DNA of 64,000 bases, taken from contig NC_080540.1 in assembly GCF_028640845.1 (NCBI RefSeq), positions 278,581,524 through 278,645,523 on the forward strand, read 5' to 3'. Below, piece by piece: positions 32,031-43,074 of this stretch. Made by a program: the position numbers and the translations under genes. This DNA comes from Ahaetulla prasina. Its lineage: Eukaryota > Chordata > Lepidosauria > Squamata > Colubridae. How positions within the stretch are numbered: position 1 is the first letter of the stretch; each line of letters begins with the position of its first letter. The notes under the pieces were generated by a model. It made no database searches. It saw only the letters and a program-made list of their open reading frames with translations, and was not told where the DNA came from.

Positions 32031-33030
32031 TACCAATGACTGCATCTCCAATGATCCATCTGTTAAGCTACTGAAGTTCGCAGATGACACAACAGTGATT
32101 GGTCTCATTCGAGACAATGACGAATCCGCATATAGACGAGAGGTCGAACGACTAGCCTTGTGGTGCAACCAAAACAATCTGGAACTGAACACACTCAAAA
32201 CCATAGAAATGGTGGTAGACTTTAGGAGAAACCCTTCCATACTTCCACCTCTCACAATACTAGACAACACAGTATCAACAGTAGAAACTTTCAAATTTCT
32301 AGGTTCTATCATATCGCAAGATCTAAAATGGACAGCTAACATCAAAAACATCATTAAAAAAGGACAACAAAGAATGTTCTTTCTGCGCCAACTCAGTAAG
32401 CTCAAACTGCCCAAGGAGCTGCTGATTCAGTTCTACAGAGGAATTATTGAGTCTGTCATTTGCACCTCTATAACTGTCTGGTTCGGTTCTGCAACCCAAC
32501 AAGAAAAACACAGACTTCAGAGGATAATTAGAACTGCAGAAAAAATAATTGCTACCAACCTGCCTTCCATTGAGGACCTGTATACTGCACGAATCAAGAA
32601 GAGGGCCGTGAAAATATTTATAGATCCCTTACATCCAGGACATAAACTGTTTCAACTCCTACCCTCAAAACGACGCTATAGAGCACTGCACACCAGAACA
32701 ACTAGACACAAGAACAGTTTTTCCCCGAAGGCCATCACTCTGCTAAACAAATAATTCCCTCAACACTGTCAAACTATGTACTGAATCTGCACTACTATTA
32801 ATCGTCTCATAGTTCCCATCACCAATCTCTTTCCACTTATGACTGTATGACTATAACTTGTTGCTGGCAATCCTTATGATTTATATTGATATATTGACCA
32901 TCAATTGTGTTGTAAATGTTGTACCTTGATGAACGTATCTCTTCTTTTATGTACACTGAGAGCATATGCACCAAGACAAATTCCTTGTGTGTCCAATCAC
33001 ACTTGGCCAATAAAAATTCTATTCTTTGCC
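32031..33030 (+). mobile_element. Snake1/L3-like LINE, 5'-truncated
   Basis: Starts inside the reverse transcriptase and runs to a 3' UTR ending ttggccaataaaaattctat, then an imperfect (ATTCT)n. ATTCT is the complement of AATAG, the tail repeat described for the snake L3 CR1-type LINE, which is the basis for the family name. Confidence 0.85.
32095..32754 (+). pseudogene. LINE ORF C-terminal part
   Basis: 219 codons without a stop. It begins just after the catalytic ADD region (upstream frame reads KLLKFADDTTV at 32062-32094) and continues LALWCNQNNLELNTLKT, MVVDFRRNP, FKFLGSIISQDLKW, IVWF-type ITVWFGSATQQEKHRLQ and RTAEKIIATNLPSIEDLY to a TAA at 32752. This is the thumb and C-terminal region of a LINE reverse transcriptase. 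It is 5'-truncated and cannot be functional. Confidence 0.87.
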
Positions 33031-34228
33031 CTATTCTTTATTATTGGCAAAATGCCATTTATTATGATGGAATGTTACAGCAAGGCTGAATGCTCATATT
33101 GTAAATATTAAGCGCATTTTTATTGAATATAGATATTGTTATGCACTCACATTCTATGCTAAAGACTGAATAAAACAGAATTAACTGGTGAATGACAGTT
33201 TCTTCTTCTTTGTTAGCCATGTTTTTCCAGAGGTGATTGTTACTATTCGCCATAGGCATAAATGGGAATTAATAATCTCTTTAAGAAGGATCGCAGTAGA
33301 AATGTCACTAGGGCAGGTTAAACTTCTTAGTTGCCCATTATTTTGCGTAACACCCGTCACTGTGAATCAAATCTGCTTCTCTGATCCCTCAAGTGGATTG
33401 GTTCAGGGAAAGGGTGAGGAAGGTTACATTTGATTTTTCAGTAACAAATCAATACTGTGGGAACCATCAACCATTGTTTCCTTGCTTTAGAAAATAGCCT
33501 AACAACTGTAGTACATCAACTGTCTCACCCTTAGTTGTGAAAGTTCTGAAAATATTTTCATCCACAGATAAACAGGATGTCAGGAAAAAAAATGTGCACC
33601 CAGTAACAAGGATTTATGACCTCCTGGCCAAAACTATAAATGACTATTATATCTTTAGGAGGTTTCCATAAACATTATCTTTGAAAGTTAAATTTAAGCA
33701 CAAGAAAACAAAATAATCAAAACAATTTGTGATGTTATGCGACCTAGTCTAATGATACCAGAATAAAAAGCAAAGGAAATAAAAAAGGAAAAAGATAAAA
33801 GAAATGAATGAAAAGAAGGTTTGGATTTTTAAAAAAACTAGTATAAATGACAAGACACAAAAGAGAACAGATTCTTAATGCTACAGCTCTAATTATTTCG
33901 GAACTTGCTGTTATTTTATCTTTCATTTCTAAAGAATCATTACTCTGATGGATCCTATGCAATATTTAATATGTTCCAGCAAACAGTTATTGTTCCCCAC
34001 ATGTGCCATGGTTAACTATGAAATATAGTTATGTAGTGAAAGAAGAAGGCGGAGGGTTTGGGTTTTCTTGAAGTATACGTATATTTGGCTTTTCCGGAAC
34101 TCAGATGTTGAGTCAATGAAGGGAGCAGGGAAAGTGATTTTTTTAAATAGTCAAGTAGCCAGGGAAAGTTCTTTTACCAGCCACAACAATTTCAGCGCTC
34201 AGCAATATAAGTAAGGTTATCTACTCAC
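33031..34228. other. EGFLAM intron, no recognised element
   Basis: About 1.2 kb without a recognised repeat. It is among the longest apparently unique intronic stretches here. Confidence 0.4.
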
Positions 34229-34395
34229 AGAACATTCTGATTATATCACTGGCAATGCTTGGCGGACTCGACCCGTATGAATTTGTAGCTCGGATGGCAA
34301 ACTGATACTTGTTGTTTGGAGTTAACCCTTTCAGGATCATAGAGTCCATCTGGATCTGCTCTCTAATTGCTGTCCAATTGGTATCCAAATCGGGT
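34229..34395 (-). CDS. EGFLAM: EGFLAM exon: second half of fibronectin III domain 2
   Basis: 167 nt, acceptor AATCAG/ACCCGATT and donor ATGTTCT/GTGAGT, phase 2 in and phase 1 out. Translation: (R)PDLDTNWTAIREQIQMDSMI, then LKGLTPNNKYQFAIRATNSY, then GSSPPSIASDIIRMF. The L-x-x-L-x-P-x-x-x-Y-x-F-x-I-R-A-x-N pattern is the F-G region of a fibronectin type III fold. Close to vertebrate pikachurin. The donor splits the last codon; an alternative GTAGAT donor 4 bp downstream would break the frame. Confidence 0.95.
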
Positions 34396-34832
34396 CTGAT
34401 TGGGATGAACAAAGAGCCCAAAATGTCATTAAAGCGAGCTTAGCAAATAAGCAAGAGCCAAACATTTGACAATATCGAACATTTGCTAAATTTGCTATTC
34501 TAACATGAATAGTGAATGTGAACTTTAATTACATGATTTGAGGATTTGACGCTTGTTGCTGTCTCTTTGATTGTTTTGATTTTGGTAATCATAAAAAATT
34601 AAACCTCCCGTTCCTACTTCGTGCAAAACAACAACAGCAACCACCACCACCACCACCAGAGAAGAGTTATTTATTTAAAACATTGATAACCCATTCACCA
34701 TTTGAAAAGGTTCTCAGAGCAATTTGCATGCAATCAGTACAGTAAGGCAGTTCCTGCCCACAGGCCTAAAACTAAAATGAGCCAACAGAAAAAGGAAAAG
34801 GAATAGGAAGAAGAAAAGAGGAGACTCTGGGC

Positions 34833-35098
34833 CACTGATGGAATTTAAATTTTTTTACTACTAGTGCTGTGGGCGTGGCTTGGTGGGTGTGGTGGGCATG
34901 GCTTGGTGGGTGTGTCAGAGGAAGGATACTGCAAAATCCCCATTCCCTCCCCACTCCTGGGAGAAGGATATTGCAAAATCTCCATTCCCACCCCACTCTG
35001 GGGCTAGACAGAGGTGGTATTTGCCGGTTCTTGAACTACTCAAAATTTTCACTACCGGTTCTCCAGAACCGGTCAGAACCTGCTCAATAGCACCCCTG
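34833..35098. mobile_element. hAT MITE (family A)
   Basis: Starts CACTGATGGAATTTAA and ends CAATAGCACCCCTG. Perfect 8 bp duplication ctctgggc (34825-34832, 35099-35106). It contains the ggcgtggcttggtgggtgtg repeats and ccccactc boxes of the family. Confidence 0.93.
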
Positions 35099-35106
35099 CT
35101 CTGGGC

Positions 35107-35700
35107 ATCAGTACTTATAATAGTTGTCGTAATACAGACATCAGTCCCAAGGTTTTTTTTTAATGCATTTCCAAAAACCCTTAAATAAATCATCTCAAAG
35201 CACCATTTTTATGTAACAGAAGAAAACAAAAAGTAATGGGACAAAATCATTCTATTAATTTAACTCTATTGAATTAATTTGAATTAAATTACATTTGAAA
35301 GTCAATTACATTTTTTTTTAAATGTCCCCAGTCATTAACTTCTTTTTGCTGGTCTCGCGTACTGTTGGGAGCAAAGTGCCACTCAAAGGCCAAGTCAGCA
35401 TTCCTGTTATGTTGGTCAGCTGGAATGGAAACATATCAAGAAAAGGAAGGGCTCTGCCTTGCCTTCCTCAAGCTGATGGAATGGTATTGTTTTTCAACTT
35501 CTTTTGTGCAAACTAACAGAATGATTGCTAGCTAATGAGAGAAAGATCCAATGAGCTACCAAATATGACAGCTATCATAGACCTGTATATGCCAACAAAG
35601 TCAAATACTGATTAACATTCCTTGGAAAGTTTGAGATCAAAGCAAATCAATACAGTTTGAGACCCACTAGCTAATCACATGTCATATACTGTAAACTAGA
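35107..35700. other. EGFLAM intron, no recognised element
   Basis: Nothing recognised. Confidence 0.4.
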
Positions 35701-36010
35701 TCAGAATCAGAATCAGAATTGAGCTGGGAAGGACCTTGGAGGTCTTCTAGTTCAGTCCCCTGCTTGTTGTGTCCCAGGCCCAAGTAGATAGTAGGAAACT
35801 CAGTCCATGAAAAAACAAACAAACTTTATTTGAACAGTTGGGAAGTCGTTCAACTCAAATTAAAACAAATTCCTCCCATCACAAATTCCTCAGTCCTATC
35901 GCAAACCTTAGTCCAATTAGGCAAACTGCAAAAGGCCTTTCTTGGCAAACGTTCAGAAGTCACAAAAATAAATGCAAGACGTAGATGAAGCAGAAGACGA
36001 AGCTACCAAC

Positions 36011-38372
36011 TTTCTGACCGCTACCCAACACCGCAGGGAGACGGAACCGCTACGTTGGTTCCGTCCCAGGCGCCTGATGGACCCGGAGAGGTTCCGGACG
36101 GAGCTTGGGCCATTTCCTGAGGGTCTGGCTCACGGCACGGCAGAGGAACTAGCCGCAGCCTGGGACCGGGCTGCGGCTGGGGCTTTAGACCGTGTCGTGC
36201 CTCTGCGGCCTCTGACCCGGCGTAGATCCCAACCGGCTCCTTGGTTCTCCGAGGAGCTGAGGGGGATGAAACGCCGGAGAAGACGCCTAGAGAGTTCTTG
36301 GAGGTCTAGCCGTTCAGAAGCTGATCGGACACTAGTTAGGTCCTATACTAGGACCTACCTAGTGGCACTGAGGGAAGCGAGGCGTTGCTACGTCTCCTCC
36401 CTCATTGCGTTGGCAGATAACCGCCCAGCTGCCCTGTTTCGGGTGACCCGTTCCCTCCTTCACCAGGGGGAGCGGGATGACTCGTTGCAGGGACGTGCTG
36501 AGGAGTTTAATGGTTATCTATACGATAAAATCGTTCAGCTTCGGGACGGTCTGGACCAAAATTGCGGCGATTCAGATGGGGCGTCTGAGGGTGGTCTTGG
36601 TGATATTGTCTGGGATGAGTTTGACCCTGTGACTCCCGAGGACATGGACAGGTTGTTGGGTAGGTTGAATGCCACCACGTGTTTACTGGACCCGTGCCCC
36701 TCCTGGTTGGTGCTGGCCACTCAGGAGGTGACACGAGGCTGGCTCCAGGCGATTATGAGCGCTTCCTTGTTGGAGGGAGTCTTTCCGGCCGCCTTGAAAG
36801 AGGCGGTGGTGAGGCCCCTCCTCAAGAAGCCTTCCCTGGACCCGGCTGTTTTAGGTAATTATCGTCCGGTCTCCAACCTTCGCTTCGCGGTGAAGGTTGT
36901 AGAGAGTATGGTGGCATATCAGTTTCCCTTACACCTGGATGAAACTGTCTATCTAGACCCGTTCCAGTCCGGTTTCCGGCCCGGTTACAGCACTGAGACC
37001 GCTTTGGTCACGTTGGTGGATGATCTCTGGAGGGCCAGGGATAGGGGATGTTCCTCTGCCCTGGTCCTATTAGACCTCTCAGTGGCTTTTGATACCATCG
37101 ACCATGGTATCCTGCTGCACTGGTTGGAGGGATTGGGAGTGGGAGGCACCGTTTATCGGTGGTTCTCCTCCTATCTCTCCGACCGGTCGCAGACGGTGTT
37201 GACAGGGGGGCAGAGGTCGGCCCCGAGGCGCCTCACTTGTGGGGTGCTGCAGGGGTCGATTCTCTCGCCCCTTCTGTTCAACATCTATATGAAGCCGCTG
37301 GGTGAGATCATCAGTGGCTTCGGTGTGAGGTACCAGCTGTACGCTGATGACACCCAGCTGTACTTTTCACACCGGGCCACCCCAACGGCTATCAAGTGCT
37401 GTCCCGGTGTTTGGAAGCCGTACGGGTCTGGATGGGGAGAAACAGGCTCAAGCTCAATCCTCCAAGACAGAGTGGCTGTGGATGCCGACATCCCGGTACA
37501 GTCAGCTGAGTCCACGGCTGACTGTTGGGGTGAGTCATTGGCCCCGATGGAGAGGTGCGCAACTTAGGCGTCCTCCTGGATGAACGGCTGTCTTTTGAAG
37601 ATCATTTGGCGGCCATCTCCAGGAGAGCTTTCCACCAGGTTCGCCTGGTGCGCCAGTTGCGCCCCTTTCTAGACCGGGATGCCTTATGCACGGTCACTCA
37701 CGCCCTCGTGACGTCTCGTCTGGATTACTGCAATGGACTCTACATGGGGCTCCCCTTGTGGGGCATCCAGAGGCTTCAGTTAGTCCAGAATGCGGCTGCG
37801 CGGGTGATAGAGGGAGCCCCTCGTGGCTCCCGTGTGACACCTATCCTGCGCAGACTGCACTGGCTACCTGTGGCCTTCTGGGTGCGCTTCAAGGTTTTGG
37901 TGACCATCTTTAAAGCGCTCCATGGCATAGGGCCGGGCTATTTACGGGACCGCCTACTGCTACCGAATACCTCTCACCGACCCGTGCGCTCTCACAGAGA
38001 GGGACTCCTCAGGGTGCCGTCAGCTAGGCAGTGCTGTCTGGCGACACCCAGGGGAAGGGCCTTCTGTGGGCCCCCCACCCTCTGGAACGAACTTCCCCCA
38101 GGACTCCGTCAACTTCCGGACCTCCGAACCTTCCGTCGCGAGCTTAAAACACACTTATTCATTTGCGCAGGACTGGATTAGTTTTTAAATTTATATTGGT
38201 TTTAAATGGGTTTTTATTATTTATATTGCTTTTTAATTCGGCTTTGTAGAATAAGTTTTTTAAATGTGGTTTTAGTGTGTATTTATATGTCTTTTACTTG
38301 CCTGTGAACCGCCCTGAGTCCCTCGGGAGATAGGGCGGTATATAAATGTGATTAATAATAAAATAAAATAAA
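36011..38372 (+). mobile_element. L2-type LINE, 5'-truncated (2.36 kb)
   Basis: Starts at tttctgaccgctacccaaca, near the end of the endonuclease region of the 14 kb copy, and covers the whole reverse transcriptase and 3' UTR (cgccctgagtccctcgggag) with an A/T-rich AATAA tail. The target in the LTR (ctaccaac/gttttctgg) shows only about 3 bp of possible duplication (aac), in contrast to the 1,100 bp around the other copy. Confidence 0.9.
36014..37567 (+). pseudogene. L2 LINE reverse transcriptase, nearly intact
   Basis: Over 500 codons open, the frame also extending left into LTR sequence from 35972. Motifs in order: EEFNGYLYDKIVQLRDG, LLKKPSLDPAVLGNYRPVSN, LDPFQSGFRPGYSTETALVT, motif A LLDLSVAFDTIDHGILL, motif B GVLQGSILSPLLFNIY, motif C YQLYADDTQLYF (the catalytic Y-A-D-D). 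A frameshift near 37390 ends the good frame. The C-terminal 208 codons follow at 37555-38181 (LGVLLDERLSFEDH, SRLDYCNGLYMGLP, LWNELPPGLRQ). The endonuclease domain is missing, so it is not autonomous. Confidence 0.88.
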
Positions 38373-38434
38373 CGTTTTCTGGCAAAGCCCAAACATGGTT
38401 ACTGGTCTGTTTTAAGCCTTATGAGAGGGGCCAA

Positions 38435-38677
38435 TCATCTCTTGGCCCTATTCCCGAGTTGTCCTTTTTGCTTGAGCTGCTCTTGCCTTATGGCAGCTCT
38501 TCTCATGCGTGCATTAGGAACAGGTTCCTCCTGTTCCTCTGCCTCACTACTATCAATCTCTGGAGGCTCTGGAGTCCGCACCTCACTCCCTGATGGCCCT
38601 GCCCTCACCTCAGCCTCATCGCTGTCTGACTCCGTTGCCAGCTCCACAGGCTGCTGGCGGACCACAACACTGCTCAA
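38435..38677 (-). CDS. Short acidic open frame inside the LTR
   Basis: An 80-codon frame in the solo LTR, rich in Glu and Ser with a basic end (residues around EQLKQKGQLGNRAKR). The same frame is open in the LTR copy at 47752-48042 with many substitutions (EQLKKKGQFGSKARR at the end) and broken by a frameshift in the copy at 55061. It sits in the 5' (U3-side) part of the LTR. I do not recognise a protein family, and it may be only a chance open frame in GC-rich sequence. Confidence 0.3.
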   Translation of the reverse strand: MSSVVVRQQPVELATESDSDEAEVRAGPSGSEVRTPEPPEIDSSEAEEQEEPVPNARMRRAAIRQEQLKQKGQLGNRAKR

Positions 38678-38723
38678 GCAGGAGATCCTATACCATTTTA
38701 GACAAGTCTCTTGTGGCTCAACA

Positions 38724-38968
38724 GGCTAATGCAGTCTGTTATTAACACAGCTGCCTGCAATTACAATTACTGCAGGTTCGAGTCCCACCAGGCCCAAGGC
38801 TGACTCAGCCTTCCATTCTTTATAAGGTAGGTAAAATGAGGACCCAGATTGTTGGGGGGGGCAATAAGTTAACTTTGTATATAATATGCAAATGGATGAG
38901 ACTATTGCCTTACACAATGTAAGCCGCCCTGAGTCTTCGGAGAAGGGCGGGATATAAATTCAAATTAA
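38724..38968 (+). mobile_element. SINE (type C) with an L2-like tail
   Basis: tRNA-like head (tcttgtggctcaacaggcta, B box ggttcgagtcccac) and a body with aaggctgactcagcc. Its tail cgccctgagtcttcggagaa then gggcgggatataaattc is nearly the same as the 3' end of the L2 LINEs. acaagt is present on both sides as a short target duplication. Confidence 0.85.
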
Positions 38969-39709
38969 AAAAAACAAAAAACAAGTGACTATCTAATCTC
39001 TTATTAAAAACTTCCAGTAATGAAGCACCCACAATGTCTGAAAGCAAGCTGTTCCACTTAATTGTCCTCACTGTTAGAATGTTTCTCCTTAATTCCAGGT
39101 TGCTTCTCTCCTTGATTAGTTTCCATCCATTGTTTCTTGTCCTGCCATCTGGTGCTTTGAAAAATAAATTGACCCCCTCCTCTTTGTGGCAGCCTCTCAA
39201 ATACTGGAATACTACTATCATGCCCCCTCCCCCAGTCCTTCTTTTCTCTAGATTAGCCAAACCCAAATCTTGATTTGATGGACAAGATGATTGGCAAGAT
39301 CCAGTTAGGAAACTTAAGCCATTCAAGGGAATATTTTGTTTATTTAAGTTATAGCTATTATTTTTCAAGTTATCATTTTAAAATAGCTCTGCTTCAATGC
39401 AGGCAACAATGTATAATTACAGTGACATGGAAGAGAATAAAAACCCTAAAACTGCATTATCATGGTCATTTTCATATGAGTATTTTTTTAATTAGTTTTT
39501 TTTTTGGGGGGGGGAACATTTCTGTCCTCCAGTGATGAATAAGTGGCCATCTCTTCTCCAGTGACTTTTATATCAGGGTATCTTTAGTTCTCTGGCTATA
39601 TTCTCACTCCAACAAGAAGTTCTGCTACAGCTTTCCTTCATTTGCTCAACCCTACATTTTAAATTTCTGGTGTCCAGAAAAAAAGGCTAAATCAAAAGCA
39701 GACCCAAAG

Positions 39710-39962
39710 CAGGGGTGAAATCCAGCAGGTTCTGACAGGTTCTGGAGAACCGGTAGCGGAAAATTTGAGTAGTTCGGAGAACTGGCAAATACCACCTCTG
39801 GCTGGCCCCAGAGTGGGGTGGGAATGGAGATTTTGCAGTATTATTCCCAGGGTGTGGGTGGGAATAGAGATTTTGCAGTATCCTTCCCCTGCCATATCCA
39901 CCAAGTCATGCCCACCAAGCCACACCCACAAAACTGGAAGTAAAAAAAAATGGATTTCACTG
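39710..39962. mobile_element. hAT MITE (family A)
   Basis: Starts CAGGGGTGAAATCCAGC and ends TGGATTTCACTG. Perfect 8 bp duplication acccaaag (39702-39709, 39963-39970). Confidence 0.94.
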
Positions 39963-39970
39963 ACCCAAAG

Positions 39971-41023
39971 GATATAGGAGTCAAACTTGCTGCATGCTTG
40001 CAAAGGAAAAACAAAATTACTGACATATGAACATCCTAACAGTGCTGAGCACTCAGCTTTTCAGGGATAAATAGAGAGAAGAGGTTACCCTTTTTCCCAT
40101 GGGATCATTCCTACACTGCTCAATATAAATGACAAAACTGCAATTTTTACTCCCTTGAACTTTGCTAAAGTCATTCCGATGGAAATGGCTGAACATAACA
40201 GAGACTGAAAGACTTTTGACACATAAGACTAAATTGCTGTCCCATTTAGTCTGGCATCCTTGAAATATTTACTGCAGGAAATAACTTTTCAAGTTTTAAA
40301 TGTACTATTGTTTACATGAGAAACCAGCTGCAAACATTTTTGGAAGAGTTCTAATAAAAACTGCAGCACAAGAGAGATATTTTGTGTGGGGTTCTGGGTT
40401 TGTTTGTATTATCTGTAGCCCAGAGATGCTGTCAAAATAGACTCATCTGGCTTTTTCTAATCAGTCAATATAAAAATGATTTAATCATCTGAAGGTCATT
40501 TCTATTGAGCAAGAAGGGCGTACTTGGAAATAAAAAAGAGAGCAGTTTGAAACTGTTTGTTTCAGCTTTGTCCAGTTCTGTGAACTTGAGAAACCAATTT
40601 CTCCAGCTACAGGAGTCAACAAAAAGTTATATATATATATATATATATATCCCTAAATCTCTGTAAAACAGACTTACAAAAGTGACTCAACTGTAAAGTA
40701 TTGTCTTCTTTTTCTTAAAGAAATTTCTCCTAACAAATCCCTTTGATCCACTAAGGGCCACTTAACTATTTGACTACTCGGCTTTTCATGTGGCTCTAAA
40801 CCCCAATGGACTCCTCTGTTTCTCGTAATTAAGAATGTCTGTTCCCCTTTCTTTAATAGTCCTCTTCATTTTATAGATGACTGTGATTTATTTCCTCTCG
40901 TTACTGAAAACCTCTACTTCTTAAAGTGATATTGAGCATGTGAAGAACCCTGCCGAGCTGGGGAAGAATAAGCAAACATAGATAGGCTTTCAATTCTGAA
41001 TCCTTGCTTGACTCCCAAGGAAC
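39971..41023. other. EGFLAM intron; (AT)n at 40629-40650
   Basis: No coding motif or dispersed family recognised apart from an 11-unit AT run. Confidence 0.45.
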
Positions 41024-41031
41024 CAACAATC

Positions 41032-41267
41032 CAGGGTTGCTATTCAGCAGGTTATAACAGGTTATGGAGAACTGGTAGCAGAAATTTTGAGCAGGTTGGA
41101 GAACCGGCAAATACCACCTCTGGCTGGCCCCAGAGTGGTGTGGGAATGGACATTTTGCAGTATTCTTCCCCTGCCACACCCACCAAGCTACACCCACCAA
41201 GCCACACCACGCCCACCAAGCCACGCCCACAGAACCGGTAGTAAAAAAAAATTGAATTCCACCACTG
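41032..41267. mobile_element. hAT MITE (family A)
   Basis: Starts CAGGGTTGCTATTCAGC and ends GAATTCCACCACTG. Perfect 8 bp duplication caacaatc (41024-41031, 41268-41275). About 80% alike to the 39710 copy by eye. Confidence 0.93.
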
Positions 41268-41616
41268 CAACAATCCTAGAGGATTCCAGTTTAGACATGA
41301 CACCACACAAGCTACAAAAATTCCTTTCTGGCAAAAGGAACCTACAATGGCAATTGCACAATACAGCTCAGTTACAATACTTTGGCATTCATTTGAATTT
41401 CCCTGCTACAGCAAAACATGAAAAAGAGAAGGATAACATACAGTAGGCAAGAATTCTGTATTCTCCCTCCTCATAGTTGATCCTTACCGAGATATAAGGA
41501 AGACCTCCCATGGAAATATTGAAAGTTCCAGTATGCTCTTGGGCAGGATCGCCCAACTTTCTCCAGTCCAATGGCCACACCGGACTTTGAGTGATATGCA
41601 AAGGATAGCAATACAA

Positions 41617-41900
41617 AGTATCCCTTGATGTACAATTGGGTCACTGAGTGACTCTTTGAAGCTATGACAGACCTACCTTGGGGCTACTTACAACATGGGG
41701 ATTTGAAGTTCCAATGGTAGGCTCTCGAGCTTCAGGAGCTTGACAACATGGCCACATTTATGGCCTTTTGCAACACCCTACAGTCGCATGACCATGTTTT
41801 ACGATGGGTTTGCTAAAAACTGGCACTTTGGGTTTTCAGCAAAACCATGCCCAAAGTGAACCACGGATTTGCCTAATAATCACAGTGCATAATGATTGCG
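41617..41900 (+). mobile_element. Degenerate mariner-like MITE (CAGGTAGTCC family)
   Basis: Landmarks agtatcccttgatgtacaat, ggcctttt...tcgcatgaccat and atgattgc match the family's order. The ends are decayed, so boundaries are approximate. Confidence 0.5.
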
Positions 41901-42339
41901 GTCTACAGAAAACTCAGAACCAAATCATACTACCTTCATGTGTTATATGAAAAGGCAAGTTTCAGAATGGAACTACACGAACAAAAAACAAACAAATCTG
42001 AAAACCACTCTGCTAAATTCAGCTGCAGAATATATAGCCATCTGAAGAGCACAGAACTGAAGAAGACCATAAACCACACCAACTTTCCCTAACAAACATA
42101 ATGAAGTAACTTATGTCACTAATATTTTTGTTTAACAAATCTATACATAAACACATTTAATTAAAACAATTGGAGGAAACCAGGCATTCTTAATTAAAAT
42201 TTTAAAAATCTGCCTACTTTTTATACTATAAAAATATTTTAATTGCCACTAAAGAAGGAATAAAATATAAATTAAAAATATTTTATATATTTTTTAAAAA
42301 ATAATATAATAAAATAATAAAATGAAATGAAAAATGAAA
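41901..42339. other. EGFLAM intron, AT-rich
   Basis: Nothing recognised. 42230-42340 is nearly pure A/T next to the SINE head. Confidence 0.4.
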
Positions 42340-42695
42340 AAGGGACGCAGTGGCGCAGTGGCAAAGACGCTGAACTTGTTGATCGAAAGGTCGGCAGTTC
42401 AGTGGTTCGAAACCTTAGTGGCGCGTAATAGGGTGAGCTCCAGTTACTTGTCCCAGCTTCTGCCAACCTAGCAGTTCGAAAGCACGTAAAAAATGCAAGT
42501 AGAAAAACAGGGACCACCTTTGGTGGGAAGGTAGCAGTGTTCCATGTGCTTTTGGCATTTAGTCATGCTGGCCACATGACCACAGAGACGTCTTCAGACA
42601 GCGCTGGTTCTTCGGCTTTGAAACGGAGATGAGCACCACTCCCTAGAGTTGGGAACAACTAGCACATATATGCGAGGGGAACCTTTACCTTTACA
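42340..42695 (+). mobile_element. tRNA-derived SINE (type A), full length
   Basis: Head gacgcagtggcgcagtggca and agacgctgaacttgttgat; B box tggttcgaaacc; tail aggggaacctttacctttac. Plus-orientation relative of 13105-13459. Confidence 0.9.
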
Positions 42696-43074
42696 TTTTA
42701 AAGAAGGAATGGGACTGAATGGCTGACACTGGTATTAAAACAGGCATTCTTACAATGATCAGAAAGCTGAAATTTGCTCAAGACAAAAGATCTCATCCAC
42801 CAGTGTTTCAGAGAACATCCCATCAGTGGAACAAGCCAATTTAACATAAAATACAAATATGAGTTTACATGAAAATTTTCTAAATACCCAACTGATCCAT
42901 CCTTAAGTGGGTGGATTTAGAGCTCATTAGAGTTGGGCTGTCAACAAATTTAAACAAATAAATAAAGTAGAAGCGGGGGTGTAAATTCTATAGTACAGTA
43001 ACAGTCAAGAGATGGTTCAGAAATGAGTTTGGATTAAATAGAAGCCCACTTTCCATATTGCATTGTAATAGTAA
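42696..43074. other. EGFLAM intron, no recognised element
   Basis: Nothing recognised. Confidence 0.4.

Larger units (their letters stand above)
35765..38669 (-). mobile_element. Solo LTR (TGTTGTG family) split by an L2 LINE
   Basis: Minus-strand LTR. Its left edge tgttgtgtcccaggcc and right edge cggaccacaaca match the reverse complement of 55061-55606. Perfect 5 bp duplication ctgct (35760-35764, 38670-38674). The L2 LINE at 36011-38372 interrupts it. No gag or pol genes present. Confidence 0.9.
35701..39290 (-). mobile_element. CR1 LINE 3' part, split by an LTR and a SINE
   Basis: CR1 pieces at 35701-35764 (gggaaggaccttggaggtct), 38675-38723 (caagcaggagatcctatacc) and 38969-39290 read as one minus-strand element once the insertions are removed. 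On the minus strand the coding part reads ERSNLELRRNILTVRTIKWN and LLEVFNKRLDSHLF, the CR1 C terminus. Confidence 0.85.

Noticed and set aside
34869..35193. Open frames of 73-102 codons on both strands around 34.9-35.2 kb
   Set aside because: They fall in a hAT MITE with its own 8 bp duplication and show no protein motif.
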